A stretch of 64,000 bases of DNA. It comes from JBGSYN01 sp041750975. Its GTDB lineage: Bacteria; Pseudomonadota; Alphaproteobacteria; Geminicoccales; Geminicoccaceae. Location: positions 1 to 64,000 of the forward strand of contig JBGSYN010000103.1 of the NCBI GenBank assembly GCA_041750975.1. Reading direction: 5' to 3'. The notes beneath the pieces were generated by a model. It was given only the letters and a program-made list of their open reading frames with translations, did no database searches and was not told the DNA's origin. This document shows positions 16,614 to 25,126 of the stretch, piece by piece; the first letter of the stretch is position 1, and every line of letters starts with the position of its first letter. Made by a program: the position numbers and the translations under genes.

Positions 16614-16659
16614 GGCATGACCATGATTTTGTCAGTCCCGTTCGCAAGGGCTGCAGTGC

Positions 16660-17115
16660 TCAGTCGTCGATGATCTCGACAGCGTCACCTGCGGTCGGAA
16701 TCGTAACATCGACCCGATCGAGCGCTCTGAGTTTCTGCCGGGTGCGATATTTGCGTTCCGCGCGCGCAATCTCGTCATCATCCAGGCGTTGCTTGAGCGT
16801 CGCCATCAGCGGCTTGGCGGATGCTTCGCCTTCGTGGATCGCTTCGCGCAGCAGGACATAGGCTGCGACGCGATCGCGCGCCACGCCCTGACCCGAGGCA
16901 TAGAGGTAGGCCATGCTGGTTTTGGCGGGCGAATGGTCGAGCCGGGCTGCCCTGAGAAACCACGCGGCCGCCTCAACGATGTTCTCCGGCACGAGCCTGC
17001 CGCCCGCATAGGCAATACCGATCAGATACATCGCCTCGGCCTCGCCGTTCCTGGCGCGCTCGATCATGGTCGCGAATTCGGGGGGCGGATCGCCGATATC
17101 CACCATCTGGAGCAC
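16660..17115 (-). CDS. Sel1-like repeat protein
   Basis: The 151-residue protein has two or three Sel1-type helical repeats: AEAMYLIGIAYAGGRLVPEN, then IVEAAAWFLRAARLDHSPAK, then TSMAYLYASGQGVARDR. It ends in a charged coiled-coil-like stretch and an acidic tail. Such proteins are adaptors. No signal peptide is evident, so it is probably cytoplasmic. It stands alone between the ROK kinase and the porin promoter region, and its partner is unknown. Confidence 0.75.
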   Translation of the reverse strand: MLQMVDIGDPPPEFATMIERARNGEAEAMYLIGIAYAGGRLVPENIVEAAAWFLRAARLDHSPAKTSMAYLYASGQGVARDRVAAYVLLREAIHEGEASAKPLMATLKQRLDDDEIARAERKYRTRQKLRALDRVDVTIPTAGDAVEIIDD

Positions 17116-17434
17116 CGCTTCGGAATCCCCGCTACTTGCCTTCGCCGACAGTAGACCCGCTTCAAGTGAAGATGGCGTTAACGGCCCGACAATCGCCCAG
17201 CCGCACTAGACTGATGGCGCGCCTATGCGATATCTCCACCCCGATTTCTTACCCTCGGCTCCCGTGTTCGTTTCTCAGGATGGTCTCCGACTTTTCCTTG
17301 GAGATTTAGCAGCTCTCATGCTGTGGATGATGCAAGTTCATCACAGCTCCCGTGGATCATCCAGACTGTCGTGGTAATGTCATGATGGCTGGATATGTCA
17401 CCGCGAAAGGGAATACGCGCCGGGAGTTACAGGC
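17116..17434. other. Intergenic region upstream of porin gene
   Basis: About 320 bases without a convincing ORF on either strand. It should hold the divergent promoters of the Sel1 protein and the porin. I find no tRNA, no strong terminator and no clear -35/-10 pair. The stretch 17240-17330 is richer in T and may be a transcribed leader, but no stable structure stood out. Confidence 0.4.
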
Positions 17435-18667
17435 ATGCAGGCTCGACTATTGCCGATCGCATCATTGTTGGCCGCAACGATGGCCTCTCATGGCGCGCTC
17501 GCCCAAAGCAGTGAGGAGGTCGATCTGCTGCGTCAGCAGATCGAAGCGCAACAGCGGCAATTGGAGGCGATGCAGGAGCGGCTTGATGAGCTCCAGCGAC
17601 AGACCGAAGCGGCCACGGATACCGCGCGTGAGGCGGCGGAGGCGGCGGCACCCGAGGCCGTGATCGAGTCCGGCGAGGAGCGGATCAAGCTCAGCATATC
17701 CGGCCAGGTCAACCGCGCGGTCAATATCGCCGACGATGGCCGGCGGACCAAAGTCTACAATGTCGACAATGACAACTCCTCGACCCGCTTCCGCTTCGAC
17801 GGCGAGGGCACGGTCAATGAAGAGTTCTCGATCGGCGCTCTGATCGAACTCGAGGTTCAGTCCAATCCTTCGAACGAAGTCAGCCAGGAAGACGAAGATA
17901 CCGGCACCGCAACCGTCAATGACCGCAAAGCGGAGGTCATTTTTGATCACGAGCGGTTCGGCGCACTTAGTCTCGGTCAGGGGAGCACCGCGTCGGACGG
18001 CACGTCCGAGGTCGATCTCTCCGGCACCGACGTTATTGGCTACTCGTCTATATCGGATCTCGCCGGCGGCCTGCTGTTCGTCGACTCGGACGAGTATACC
18101 GACGTCGATATCGGCGACGTGTTTAGCAATCTCGACGGCCTCTCGCGTCAGGACCGCATTCGCTACGACACACCGGAGTTCGCCGGATTTCAGCTCTCGG
18201 GCGACGTTATCTCTAACCAGCGTTACAGCACCGCTCTTCGCTGGGCCGGCGATTTCGGCGACATAGAGGCGGCGGCGGCAGCGGCCTACTCCAATCCCAA
18301 CGATGACGGCAACGACTACATCATCAACGGTTCGGCGTCGGCTCTGCACAAGCCGTCAGGCCTGAACCTCACGGTCGCCGCCGGCACCCAGGACGAGCAG
18401 AGCGCCAAAACCGGATACATCAAGGCAGGCTACATCGCCGAGTTAGTCGACATCGGCTCGACCAACTTCTCGGTCGATTATGGAAGGGATGTGAACTTCA
18501 ACGACTCGTCGAGCGAGGGCAACACGATCGGTGGCTTCGCGGTCCAGAACCTGGCTGACTTCGGCACCGAGTTCTTTACCGGCGTACGCTGGCACGAAGG
18601 ACAGGCCGATGATAATAGTTTCGACGACATCTGGGTCCTTACCTTCGGTTCCCGCGTGAAGTTTTGA
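17435..18667 (+). CDS. Outer-membrane porin with N-terminal coiled coil
   Basis: The 410-residue protein starts with a signal peptide (cleavage near GALAQS). A short coiled-coil periplasmic segment follows (DLLRQQIEAQQRQLEAMQER region, residues 28-70), then a long stretch of alternating beta strands. It ends in the C-terminal pattern VLTFGSRVKF with a terminal Phe, as required for Bam-mediated insertion. This matches alphaproteobacterial general porins that form 16-stranded trimers for small-solute diffusion. Acidic residues are abundant in the predicted loops. It is adjacent to a TRAP operon, but the strands are convergent. Confidence 0.88.
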   Translation: MQARLLPIASLLAATMASHGALAQSSEEVDLLRQQIEAQQRQLEAMQERLDELQRQTEAATDTAREAAEAAAPEAVIESGEERIKLSISGQVNRAVNIADDGRRTKVYNVDNDNSSTRFRFDGEGTVNEEFSIGALIELEVQSNPSNEVSQEDEDTGTATVNDRKAEVIFDHERFGALSLGQGSTASDGTSEVDLSGTDVIGYSSISDLAGGLLFVDSDEYTDVDIGDVFSNLDGLSRQDRIRYDTPEFAGFQLSGDVISNQRYSTALRWAGDFGDIEAAAAAAYSNPNDDGNDYIINGSASALHKPSGLNLTVAAGTQDEQSAKTGYIKAGYIAELVDIGSTNFSVDYGRDVNFNDSSSEGNTIGGFAVQNLADFGTEFFTGVRWHEGQADDNSFDDIWVLTFGSRVKF

Positions 18668-18957
18668 TCCCGTTCCCGTTCTCCCTGCGACACAGCCGTG
18701 GTCCATTGCGGGTTATGGTGGCGTCCGTCGTCGTGCTGGGGCTAGCGGGCTGCGGCTCCTATGAGCCCTTTGATCCTCCGGTTGCCGGAGAGATTCCGCC
18801 AGGCCCCGGCCTGTTTTCGGGGCCGTCGGGCGAATTCGTGATCTTCCGGGGCGGCGGCACGGTCGAGCCGCCGCCGGATGAGACCGAGACGAAAGGCAGT
18901 GTCAAGGAAGGCGTGCTGCCGGCCGATACCGCGAACCGCCCGGATCGTGCGCCCTAG
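18664..18957 (+). CDS. Small putative lipoprotein
   Basis: The 97-residue frame overlaps the porin stop and begins at a TTG; an internal ATG at 18715 would shorten it to 80 residues. A hydrophobic signal and lipobox (VVLGLAGCGS) are clear. The mature part is short and rich in Pro and Gly (PPVAGEIPPGPGLFSGPSGE) with an acidic, probably disordered tail. I recognise no family. Overlap with the porin gene suggests co-translation and a possible accessory role at the outer membrane. Its 3' end overlaps the convergent dctM stop by 4 bases. Confidence 0.55.
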   Translation: MIPFPFSLRHSRGPLRVMVASVVVLGLAGCGSYEPFDPPVAGEIPPGPGLFSGPSGEFVIFRGGGTVEPPPDETETKGSVKEGVLPADTANRPDRAP

Positions 18958-20264
18958 GAGGCGAAGCCGAACTGCTGCGGCAACCAGAGGGAGATCGCGG
19001 GAACGAAGGTTACCAGCATCAGCACCGCGAACATGACCAGCAGCATCGGCAGCATCGGAAGAATCAGTGCTGTCATCGGCAGGTTCGCGATGCGACAGCC
19101 GACGAAGAGCGAGGTGCCGACCGGGGGTGTGATCAGCCCATAAGTCAGGTTGATTACCATGATGACGCCGAGATGCACCAGATTGATGCCGAGCTGGGAT
19201 GCAAGCGGCAGGATGATGGGCACCAGCATGATCAAGGCCGGCGTCTGATCGATGAACATGCCCACTAGCAGCAGCAGGAGATTGATCAGCAGCAGCAGGA
19301 CCCACTTATTGTCGGTGATTGCCAGCACGTTGGCGGCAATCCAGTCCGGGATGTTCTCGTAGGTTACGATGTAGGTGAAGACCGAGGTCGTCGCGATCAG
19401 AAACAGGACGACCGCGGTCGTCAAGCAGCTTTCCCACAGGATCGATGGCAGATCGCGCAGGCCGACCTGCCGGTAGACCAGCATGGTCAAAAACAAAGCG
19501 TAGACGGCGGCGACCGCACCGGCCTCGGTTGCGGTAAAGGCGCCGCTGGTGATGCCGACCAGAATGATGACGAGCGCGAACAATCCGCCCATGCCCTCGA
19601 GGATCCGGCGCACCTTTTCGCCCAAGGTCAAGATCGGGGTCTTGGTCGGATGATAGAGCCGGCCATGAATATAGGCATAGACCAGGAGTGAGGCGCCGAT
19701 CATCAAACCTGGAAATACGCCGCCCAGAAGCAGACCGGCCACCGACACATTGCCCGCCAGATAGGCGAAGAGAATCATCGCGATCGAGGGCGGGATGATC
19801 GGTCCCATGGTCGCTGAGGCGAGGGTGATGGCCGTTGCGAACGGCTTGGCATAGCCATCGGCCGTCATCGCCTTGATCATCATCCGCCCGATCGAGGAGA
19901 CATCGGCGACGGCCGAGCCGGACACGCCGCCGAACAGCATCGAGGACATGACATTGATCTGCGCGAGGCCGCCCGGAAGCCGGCCGACCATGACTTCGGC
20001 CATCTTGACGAGACGCTCGGCGACGCCGCCCCGGGCCATGATGGCACCGGTGAACACAAAGAAGATGACCGCCAGCAGCGGAAATGAGTTGATGCCGAAT
20101 AGCATCCGCTGAACCAGCGTCACGTTGTCGATGACGAAGGGATTGTCGAGAAAGACGGAATAGGAAAGTCCGGCAAGCGCTGCGGCGATGCCGATGGCGA
20201 AGGCGATCGGCATGCCCATGAAAAGCAGCACGACGAAGACGCCGACGAGGATCGAGATGATCAT
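18954..20264 (-). CDS. dctM: TRAP transporter large permease (DctM)
   Basis: The 436-residue protein has about 12 hydrophobic helices and matches DctM, the sodium-coupled channel subunit of tripartite ATP-independent periplasmic transporters. Typical features are the N-terminal LLFMGMPIAFAIGIAAAL, GGVSGSAVADVSSIG near residue 115, IPPSIAMILFAYLAG and SGAFTATEAGAVAAVYAL in the middle. It works with DctQ and the binding protein DctP, encoded just upstream on the same strand. The substrate class (carboxylates, sugar acids, ectoine and others) cannot be assigned confidently. Confidence 0.93.
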   Translation of the reverse strand: MIISILVGVFVVLLFMGMPIAFAIGIAAALAGLSYSVFLDNPFVIDNVTLVQRMLFGINSFPLLAVIFFVFTGAIMARGGVAERLVKMAEVMVGRLPGGLAQINVMSSMLFGGVSGSAVADVSSIGRMMIKAMTADGYAKPFATAITLASATMGPIIPPSIAMILFAYLAGNVSVAGLLLGGVFPGLMIGASLLVYAYIHGRLYHPTKTPILTLGEKVRRILEGMGGLFALVIILVGITSGAFTATEAGAVAAVYALFLTMLVYRQVGLRDLPSILWESCLTTAVVLFLIATTSVFTYIVTYENIPDWIAANVLAITDNKWVLLLLINLLLLLVGMFIDQTPALIMLVPIILPLASQLGINLVHLGVIMVINLTYGLITPPVGTSLFVGCRIANLPMTALILPMLPMLLVMFAVLMLVTFVPAISLWLPQQFGFAS

Positions 20265-20286
20265 GGAGCTACGTTGTCGCTATCGT

Positions 20287-20802
20287 CTACTCGGCTTCGA
20301 GCGCGATGCTCGCCGGCTGCGTGCGTAGTTCCGGCGCGAACCAGAGATTCAAGAGATCCCGACCCGCGAACAGAATGATCAACGCCCCGGAGATCGGCAG
20401 CGCCGGATAATACCAGATATTGGTGAAGGGTATCGATTCCATGCCGTCGGCGCCGAAATCCTGGACGAACTCGACGCCATAGCGAACCATGATCCAGCCG
20501 AAACCGATAATCCCGATATTGACCAGCGATTTGACGAGCTTGCCGGCAAGTCCGGGGACGCGCTGATAGAAATAATCGAAGGCGATGTGGTCTTTGACGT
20601 CGACACAGATCGCGGCACTCATGAAGGCCATCCAGATCAAGAGATAGCGCGGCACCTCCTCGGTCCATGAATAAACCCATCCCAGGACATCGCGTGTGAA
20701 TACCGTCGATATGACAATGGCAAAGAGAGCCGCCGTAACGAGCAGCGTAAAGACGCGCACCAAACCGCGCACCAGATCGCAGAATTGATTGAAGGCTCTC
20801 AT
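20287..20802 (-). CDS. dctQ: TRAP transporter small permease (DctQ)
   Basis: The 171-residue protein has four hydrophobic helices and the DctQ pattern (LLIWMAFMSAAICVDVKDHI, about residues 50-70). This subunit scaffolds the large permease. It lies 22 bases ahead of dctM and 94 bases after dctP, with a hairpin between dctP and dctQ. The order dctP-dctQ-dctM is the common arrangement. The C-terminal 15 residues are charged and probably cytoplasmic. Confidence 0.9.
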   Translation of the reverse strand: MRAFNQFCDLVRGLVRVFTLLVTAALFAIVISTVFTRDVLGWVYSWTEEVPRYLLIWMAFMSAAICVDVKDHIAFDYFYQRVPGLAGKLVKSLVNIGIIGFGWIMVRYGVEFVQDFGADGMESIPFTNIWYYPALPISGALIILFAGRDLLNLWFAPELRTQPASIALEAE

Positions 20803-20844
20803 CGAATGGCCGAACGGATCATCGGTACCGTCATGACATCAAGA

Positions 20845-20871
20845 GGGGCGGTCAATCTCGCTGACCGCCCC
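20845..20871 (-). terminator. Intercistronic hairpin between dctP and dctQ
   Basis: GGGGCGGTCA (20845-20854) and TGACCGCCCC (20862-20871) form a perfect 10-bp stem with a 7-base loop in the dctP-dctQ gap. No T-run follows, so it probably attenuates or protects mRNA. This would raise binding-protein output over permease output, as is common in such operons. Confidence 0.6.
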
Positions 20872-20896
20872 TGGATTCAACAGGTCTTTGGATCGA

Positions 20897-21883
20897 TTAG
20901 AAGCTGGCTTGGGTCCCGAGGAGGTAGTCGACCTCGTCCTTGACGCCAAGGTTCTCGCTTTCGGTCGCCAGGAGCTCGCGCACCGAGTCGACGAACGGAC
21001 CTTTGTCGACGACCTCGACCACGGTGAAGTCGGGCAGCGACTTCAGATAGGCGAGCGAAGCTGCTTCGTCGGCAGCCCAGGCGCCGCGCATGAAGGCCTC
21101 GGCCTCGTTACCGGCCTCCTTGATGGCGTCGACCTGCTCCGGGGAGAGTTGGTCGAGCACCTTCTTGGACGCGATCAGGATGTCCGGGATGCGAGCATGC
21201 TCGTCGAGCACGAAGGTGTCCGTGACCTCGTAGAACTTCATCGAACGAACCGAGGGAGGATTGTTCTCAGCACCATCGACGACGCCGGTCTGGAGCGCAT
21301 TGTAGAGTTCGCCCCAGGCGATCGGCACGCCGGTACCGCCCATCGCCTCGACCATGGCGATCTGTACCGGACTCGCCATAGTGCGGATCTTCTGGCCGCC
21401 GAGTTCTTCAGGCGTCGCGTACTGGCCGCTGCCGAAGAAGCTCCGGGCTCCACTATCGATAAAGGCCAGGACGACTAGTCCCTTGTCCTCGAGCGGCTGG
21501 ACGAATTCCTCGGCCCGCTCCGAGGTAAGGTAATCCCAATAATGGTCGGCGTTCTTGAAGATGTAGGGGAGCGAAAACATGTCCATTCGCTTGTCGACCT
21601 GCGAGAGGTTGGCGGCGGACACCGTAAAGAAGGCGAGCGTGCCGTTGCGGATGTTCTGCACGCTGTCGACCGCATCGCCCAGGGCCCGGGAATGATTCAC
21701 GTCGATGGTGATTTCACGGTCGGTCAGCTGCGCCACGCGGTCGGCAAAGAATTCGTGGGTTATCGATCCCGAATGGCTCGCATCATGCAGCCCGTTCATC
21801 TTGAGTTCGATCGCGTCGGCCGCCGTAAGGGTGGTCGCGACGAAAGCAGCGCCGGCGAGGGCACTGATCATGATATGTCTCAC
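20897..21883 (-). CDS. dctP: TRAP transporter solute-binding protein (DctP)
   Basis: The 328-residue periplasmic protein has a signal peptide (cleavage near LTAADA) and the DctP fold. Family features include SHSGSITHEFFADRVAQLT near the start, a region ending RTMASPVQIAMVEAMGG (about residues 165-185) with the conserved Arg that binds the ligand carboxylate, and GELYNALQTGVVDGAENNP. It captures an organic acid and hands it to DctQM. GGAGGCG lies ahead of the ATG. It is the first gene of the operon. Confidence 0.93.
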   Translation of the reverse strand: MRHIMISALAGAAFVATTLTAADAIELKMNGLHDASHSGSITHEFFADRVAQLTDREITIDVNHSRALGDAVDSVQNIRNGTLAFFTVSAANLSQVDKRMDMFSLPYIFKNADHYWDYLTSERAEEFVQPLEDKGLVVLAFIDSGARSFFGSGQYATPEELGGQKIRTMASPVQIAMVEAMGGTGVPIAWGELYNALQTGVVDGAENNPPSVRSMKFYEVTDTFVLDEHARIPDILIASKKVLDQLSPEQVDAIKEAGNEAEAFMRGAWAADEAASLAYLKSLPDFTVVEVVDKGPFVDSVRELLATESENLGVKDEVDYLLGTQASF

Positions 21884-22078
21884 TAGTTCGCCTCCTGATT
21901 GTTAGCCGTCCAAAAGAGACGGCATGTTGCGATCACCAGAAGCTAGCCCTGCACACCAGACGATGCAACATCCGGCAGGGCCTTCCGTCATCGTCCGAAC
22001 CATGCCACACGAGTATCCCTATCAGGATGCATGGAATCGGTTGCGCGAGGGCCGCTTTTCTTTGGTTGGGGTAGCGGA

Positions 22079-22273
22079 ATGGCTGAGGGCGACGCCAAGA
22101 AAACGGCGCTGACGCTGATCAGGCCGCATGGGCTCGAAGCCGAAGCCAGGGCGCAGGAAATGCTCGCTTTCTGCAAGGCAAACGGCAACACGGTCGGCGC
22201 GCGCGTCTGGCAGCGGGTCTTGATCTCGATCCAGGAACTCAGAAACACGCCGCAAAAGAAGCTGGTTCACTGA
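22079..22273 (+). CDS. Small conserved alphaproteobacterial-type protein
   Basis: A 64-residue protein starting at ATG 22079; a longer frame from 22031 has a less likely start. The pattern ALTLIRPHGLEAEARAQEM, then CKANGNTVGARVWQRVLISI, resembles short proteins common in Alphaproteobacteria. These carry a HG-A motif, a short polar linker and a VWxRVxxAIxEL helix. No function is known to me. It is charged, lacks a signal peptide and is probably a small helical cytoplasmic protein. It sits 48 bases ahead of a membrane protein gene on the same strand. Confidence 0.6.
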   Translation: MAEGDAKKTALTLIRPHGLEAEARAQEMLAFCKANGNTVGARVWQRVLISIQELRNTPQKKLVH

Positions 22274-22320
22274 CAAGAACGAACGCCCTTGTCCTGATCG
22301 GCGGCGCGCAGTGGCGCATC

Positions 22321-23604
22321 ATGCTCGCACTCTGGCTCACCGGCTATCTGACGATGCTGCCGGCATTGTCGCCTCTGGAGCCGATTCGCCTCGCCCTCTT
22401 CATCGCATTCTTGCTTCTCGCCCTGGCTACGGCGCGGTCGCTCGCCCGAGTGTTGATCGGCGTCGCAGTCGCCGCTGCCCTCTTAACGAGTGGCCATGGC
22501 GGCGGTGCTGAAGTTCTCCTCGCCGGGGTCGATTTCGGGATCGTCTTTGCCGTATTCCTACCGACGCTGGTCCTGGTGCGCGAAACCATGGATCGGGCAC
22601 CGGAAACACAAGCGGCGCAAATGGCTTTTGCGAAGCTCGGCGGCGAGGATCGTCTCGCCGGATTGACCGGTTCGGTCCATGTCCTGGGCGCTTTCCTGAT
22701 CCTGGGTGGTCTCTTCATGACCGGCCCGTTCGTTGCCGCAGAGCCTGATCGCGCGCGCCGGCGGCGAGAGGCTCTGGCGGCGATGCGCGGTTTCGGTCTC
22801 GCCGTCTGGTGGTCGCCCTTCACGATCGGCATGGCCTTCGCCCTGACCAACCGCCCGGATGTGCCGCTGCTGCATGCGATGGCTCTGGGCCTGTTGCTGG
22901 CCTTGCTCGGGATCGCTATTTCGCTTGCGGTTTTCACGCCCGGTCCGGCGTTTAAGGGCCTGATGCGTGCGCTCCAAGCCTTGCAACCCATCACCGTCCC
23001 TGCAGGCGTGTCGATCCTCGCTGTAGTCGGCGTCGCGTCGCTGACGCCCTTGGGCACGGTCGCCGCCGTCGGTCTGGTGATGCCGCTCCTTTGTTTCGGC
23101 CGATTGGCGCAGCTCGGGGTCGGTCAACTGCTGGAGGGCAGTACCGTTGCGGCGAGACGCCTGAACCGGCTCGGTGACGAATTCCTGCTGTTCACGGCGG
23201 CAGCAATCTTCGGCTTCACATTGCAGGCGACGGGCGGCGCCGAGTTCCTTGCGGGCTGGCTGGCGCTGGATCGCCTGCTAAGCATCATGGTGCCGCTGGC
23301 GATCATCCTCCTGGGCATCGTCCTGGCACTCATCGGCGTTCATTCGGTCGTGATCGGGGGCCTCGTCGTCGCCCTTCTGCACCCGGTCGAACACCGCCTG
23401 CCGGACCTGATCGAGGTCGCAACGATCCTCATTCCATGGGGTGCCGCCGCGATGATCTCCTATTCGTCGCTCTCGGTGGTGACCGCGGTGTCGGTCTACC
23501 GGCTGAGTTTCATGGATTTCGTCTGGAGTCCCAACATCGTTTTTCTGGTGTTGATGTCTGGGGTCGTGGCGCTGGTGTTCATACCTCTGTTCTGGCTTGG
23601 CTAG
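22321..23604 (+). CDS. Polytopic membrane protein, ion-transporter-like
   Basis: The 427-residue protein has about 11-12 hydrophobic segments. The C-terminal half carries LALIGVHSVVIGGLVVALLHP and PWGAAAMISYSSLSVVTAVSVY, reminiscent of helical-hairpin regions of ion-transporter-superfamily anion permeases such as DctM, DASS and UIT types. I cannot place it in a named family. A charged cytoplasmic loop (EPDRARRRREAL) lies near residue 150. It follows the small protein at 22079 and may be co-transcribed. Substrate is unknown. Confidence 0.7.
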   Translation: MLALWLTGYLTMLPALSPLEPIRLALFIAFLLLALATARSLARVLIGVAVAAALLTSGHGGGAEVLLAGVDFGIVFAVFLPTLVLVRETMDRAPETQAAQMAFAKLGGEDRLAGLTGSVHVLGAFLILGGLFMTGPFVAAEPDRARRRREALAAMRGFGLAVWWSPFTIGMAFALTNRPDVPLLHAMALGLLLALLGIAISLAVFTPGPAFKGLMRALQALQPITVPAGVSILAVVGVASLTPLGTVAAVGLVMPLLCFGRLAQLGVGQLLEGSTVAARRLNRLGDEFLLFTAAAIFGFTLQATGGAEFLAGWLALDRLLSIMVPLAIILLGIVLALIGVHSVVIGGLVVALLHPVEHRLPDLIEVATILIPWGAAAMISYSSLSVVTAVSVYRLSFMDFVWSPNIVFLVLMSGVVALVFIPLFWLG

Positions 23605-23645
23605 TCGATGATCGCTCCTGGATGTCTACCGTACGAAGGCGATGC

Positions 23646-24206
23646 TTAATCTTCCTCGATATTGCGCAGTGCTTGATTCCTGTCGATTTGAAGGCCGAAC
23701 AGGATTGAATAGTCGGGTCCTGTTTCGGGCGTTGCGCCGAAGACTTGCTGTTCGAAAAACTCACGGTTGCCGGCACTCCGATTCCCCGGGGCGGGATCGA
23801 TGGTCGTGCCGAACTCACGTTTGAAGACGATATCTCCGGAAGGATTTTCGACCGCGATGAAATAGGGGATTTCCAGCGTGTCACGCGAGAAGGCGGGGCC
23901 GAAGCGCGCCACGATGTCGACGCTGACGGATAGATCGAGGGCTCCATCCGTGTAGGAACAGGCACCTCGAAGATTTTCAAGGGAGACTGAATAGTCCAGC
24001 GATTCCAGGCTCTCGGTTGCGGGCGGATTATAGAAGGTCGCGGATTCGAGGCCGTTGATGACGGCCACTTCCGGGCAATCTGGCGGCGGCTCGTCGTTGC
24101 CGGAACATGCGGCCAGAACGATGGCAGCCCAGAATACCGCGGCAATCGGTCGACCGGCCCGGCGAATGGCGGGGATCGGGTCCCTCGCGGAGATCGGGCC
24201 CCTCAA
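23646..24206 (-). CDS. Putative lipoprotein of unknown function
   Basis: The 186-residue frame starts at TTG 24206, whose TTGA overlaps the stop of the CDGSH gene, implying coupled translation. A hydrophobic segment ends in a lipobox (AAIVLAACSG), so the mature protein is probably membrane-anchored in the envelope. The body looks all-beta (DYSVSLENLRGACSYTDG, then LSVSVDIVARFGPAF). It recalls small envelope lipoproteins with an immunoglobulin-like fold seen in alphaproteobacteria, but I cannot name a family. Confidence 0.65.
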   Translation of the reverse strand: MRGPISARDPIPAIRRAGRPIAAVFWAAIVLAACSGNDEPPPDCPEVAVINGLESATFYNPPATESLESLDYSVSLENLRGACSYTDGALDLSVSVDIVARFGPAFSRDTLEIPYFIAVENPSGDIVFKREFGTTIDPAPGNRSAGNREFFEQQVFGATPETGPDYSILFGLQIDRNQALRNIEED

Positions 24207-24442
24207 AGTGCGTTATGGCTGCCGTCGCAGAGCGGCACGCTTCCTGTTTGTTGGCAGCCGCAGAAATAGACGGTGCGGCTTCTCTCAGCCTCGTACTTAA
24301 CCGGCGTGAAATCGGTATCCTTATGTGACCCGTCACAGAACGGCTGATTGGCGCTACGACCGCAGGCGCACCAGTAATAGGTGCGGCCTGCTTCGACACT
24401 GGCCTCATAGGGTTCATTCTGCGGGGAAATCGGCTGGCTCAA
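24203..24442 (-). CDS. Double-CDGSH iron-sulfur protein
   Basis: The open frame extends back to 24676, but I place the start at TTG 24442 because GGAGG lies 8 bases ahead and the upstream part has no family character. The resulting 79-residue protein is two CDGSH motifs in tandem: CACGRSANQPFCDGSH and CGCQQTGSVPLCDGSH. Each supplies three Cys and one His for a redox-active [2Fe-2S] cluster, as in bacterial mitoNEET-like proteins. These act in electron transfer or cluster handling. It heads a two-gene unit with a lipoprotein. Confidence 0.85.
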   Translation of the reverse strand: MSQPISPQNEPYEASVEAGRTYYWCACGRSANQPFCDGSHKDTDFTPVKYEAERSRTVYFCGCQQTGSVPLCDGSHNAL

Positions 24443-24650
24443 GCAAAGACCTCCATGACCTATTCGCGTTTGATGGGTTGCCCCCAGGCTCTGAGCCTGC
24501 ATTGCGGTTCGCGTAGCAGTGGAAACGCTGGCGAGCAAGCCCCGTCGCTTCGGAAAGCCTCGCGCCTGCAAACCCCAATTGCACCGGATCGCAGAAATTC
24601 GCCGAGCGTGATCTAGGTCTTCCCATGCTGACCTGAACCGGGAGTCTTCC

Positions 24651-25073
24651 GTGAATATCTTTCCCATGATCGCCACCTACGTGACCGCATTAATATTCTT
24701 TTTAGCGGTCGACGCCGTCTGGCTCGGCTTTATCGCCAGGCGGTTCTACGCAGGGCAATTGGGCGATCTGATGCGTCAAAGCCCCAACCTCCAGGTGGCG
24801 GCGGTTTTCTATGCGGTTTATGTCATCGGCCTGGTCTATTTCGCAATTTGGCCGGCGCGCCTCGAGGGCTCGGCCGGGACGGCGTTCTTCAACGGCGCCC
24901 TCCTCGGTCTGATCGCCTATGGCACTTATGACATGACCAACCTGGCGACCGTGCGCGACTGGCCCTGGCGGCTTTCTCTCGTCGATTGGACCTGGGGGAC
25001 GATTTTGACTGGCACGACCGCGCTGGTCGCTTATTGGATCTCCCAGCGTTGGTGGGGGCCGGCAGCCGGCTGA
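24651..25073 (+). CDS. DUF2177-family membrane protein
   Basis: The 140-residue protein has four hydrophobic helices and matches DUF2177: the first helix with AVDAVWLGFIARRFY, then NGALLGLIAYGTYDMTNLAT, then DWTWGTILTGTTALVAYW. The family is of unknown function. It often travels with Cfa, DUF1365 and photolyase genes of the kind found at 30.9-38.6 kb here. The start is a GTG. An Atg22-like MFS gene follows after about 50 bases and may share its transcript. Confidence 0.88.
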   Translation: MNIFPMIATYVTALIFFLAVDAVWLGFIARRFYAGQLGDLMRQSPNLQVAAVFYAVYVIGLVYFAIWPARLEGSAGTAFFNGALLGLIAYGTYDMTNLATVRDWPWRLSLVDWTWGTILTGTTALVAYWISQRWWGPAAG

Positions 25074-25126
25074 CAATCTCGTTTGTTCCCACCTCGCTCG
25101 ACGCGGCGCGAAGAGAGGAAACGAGA

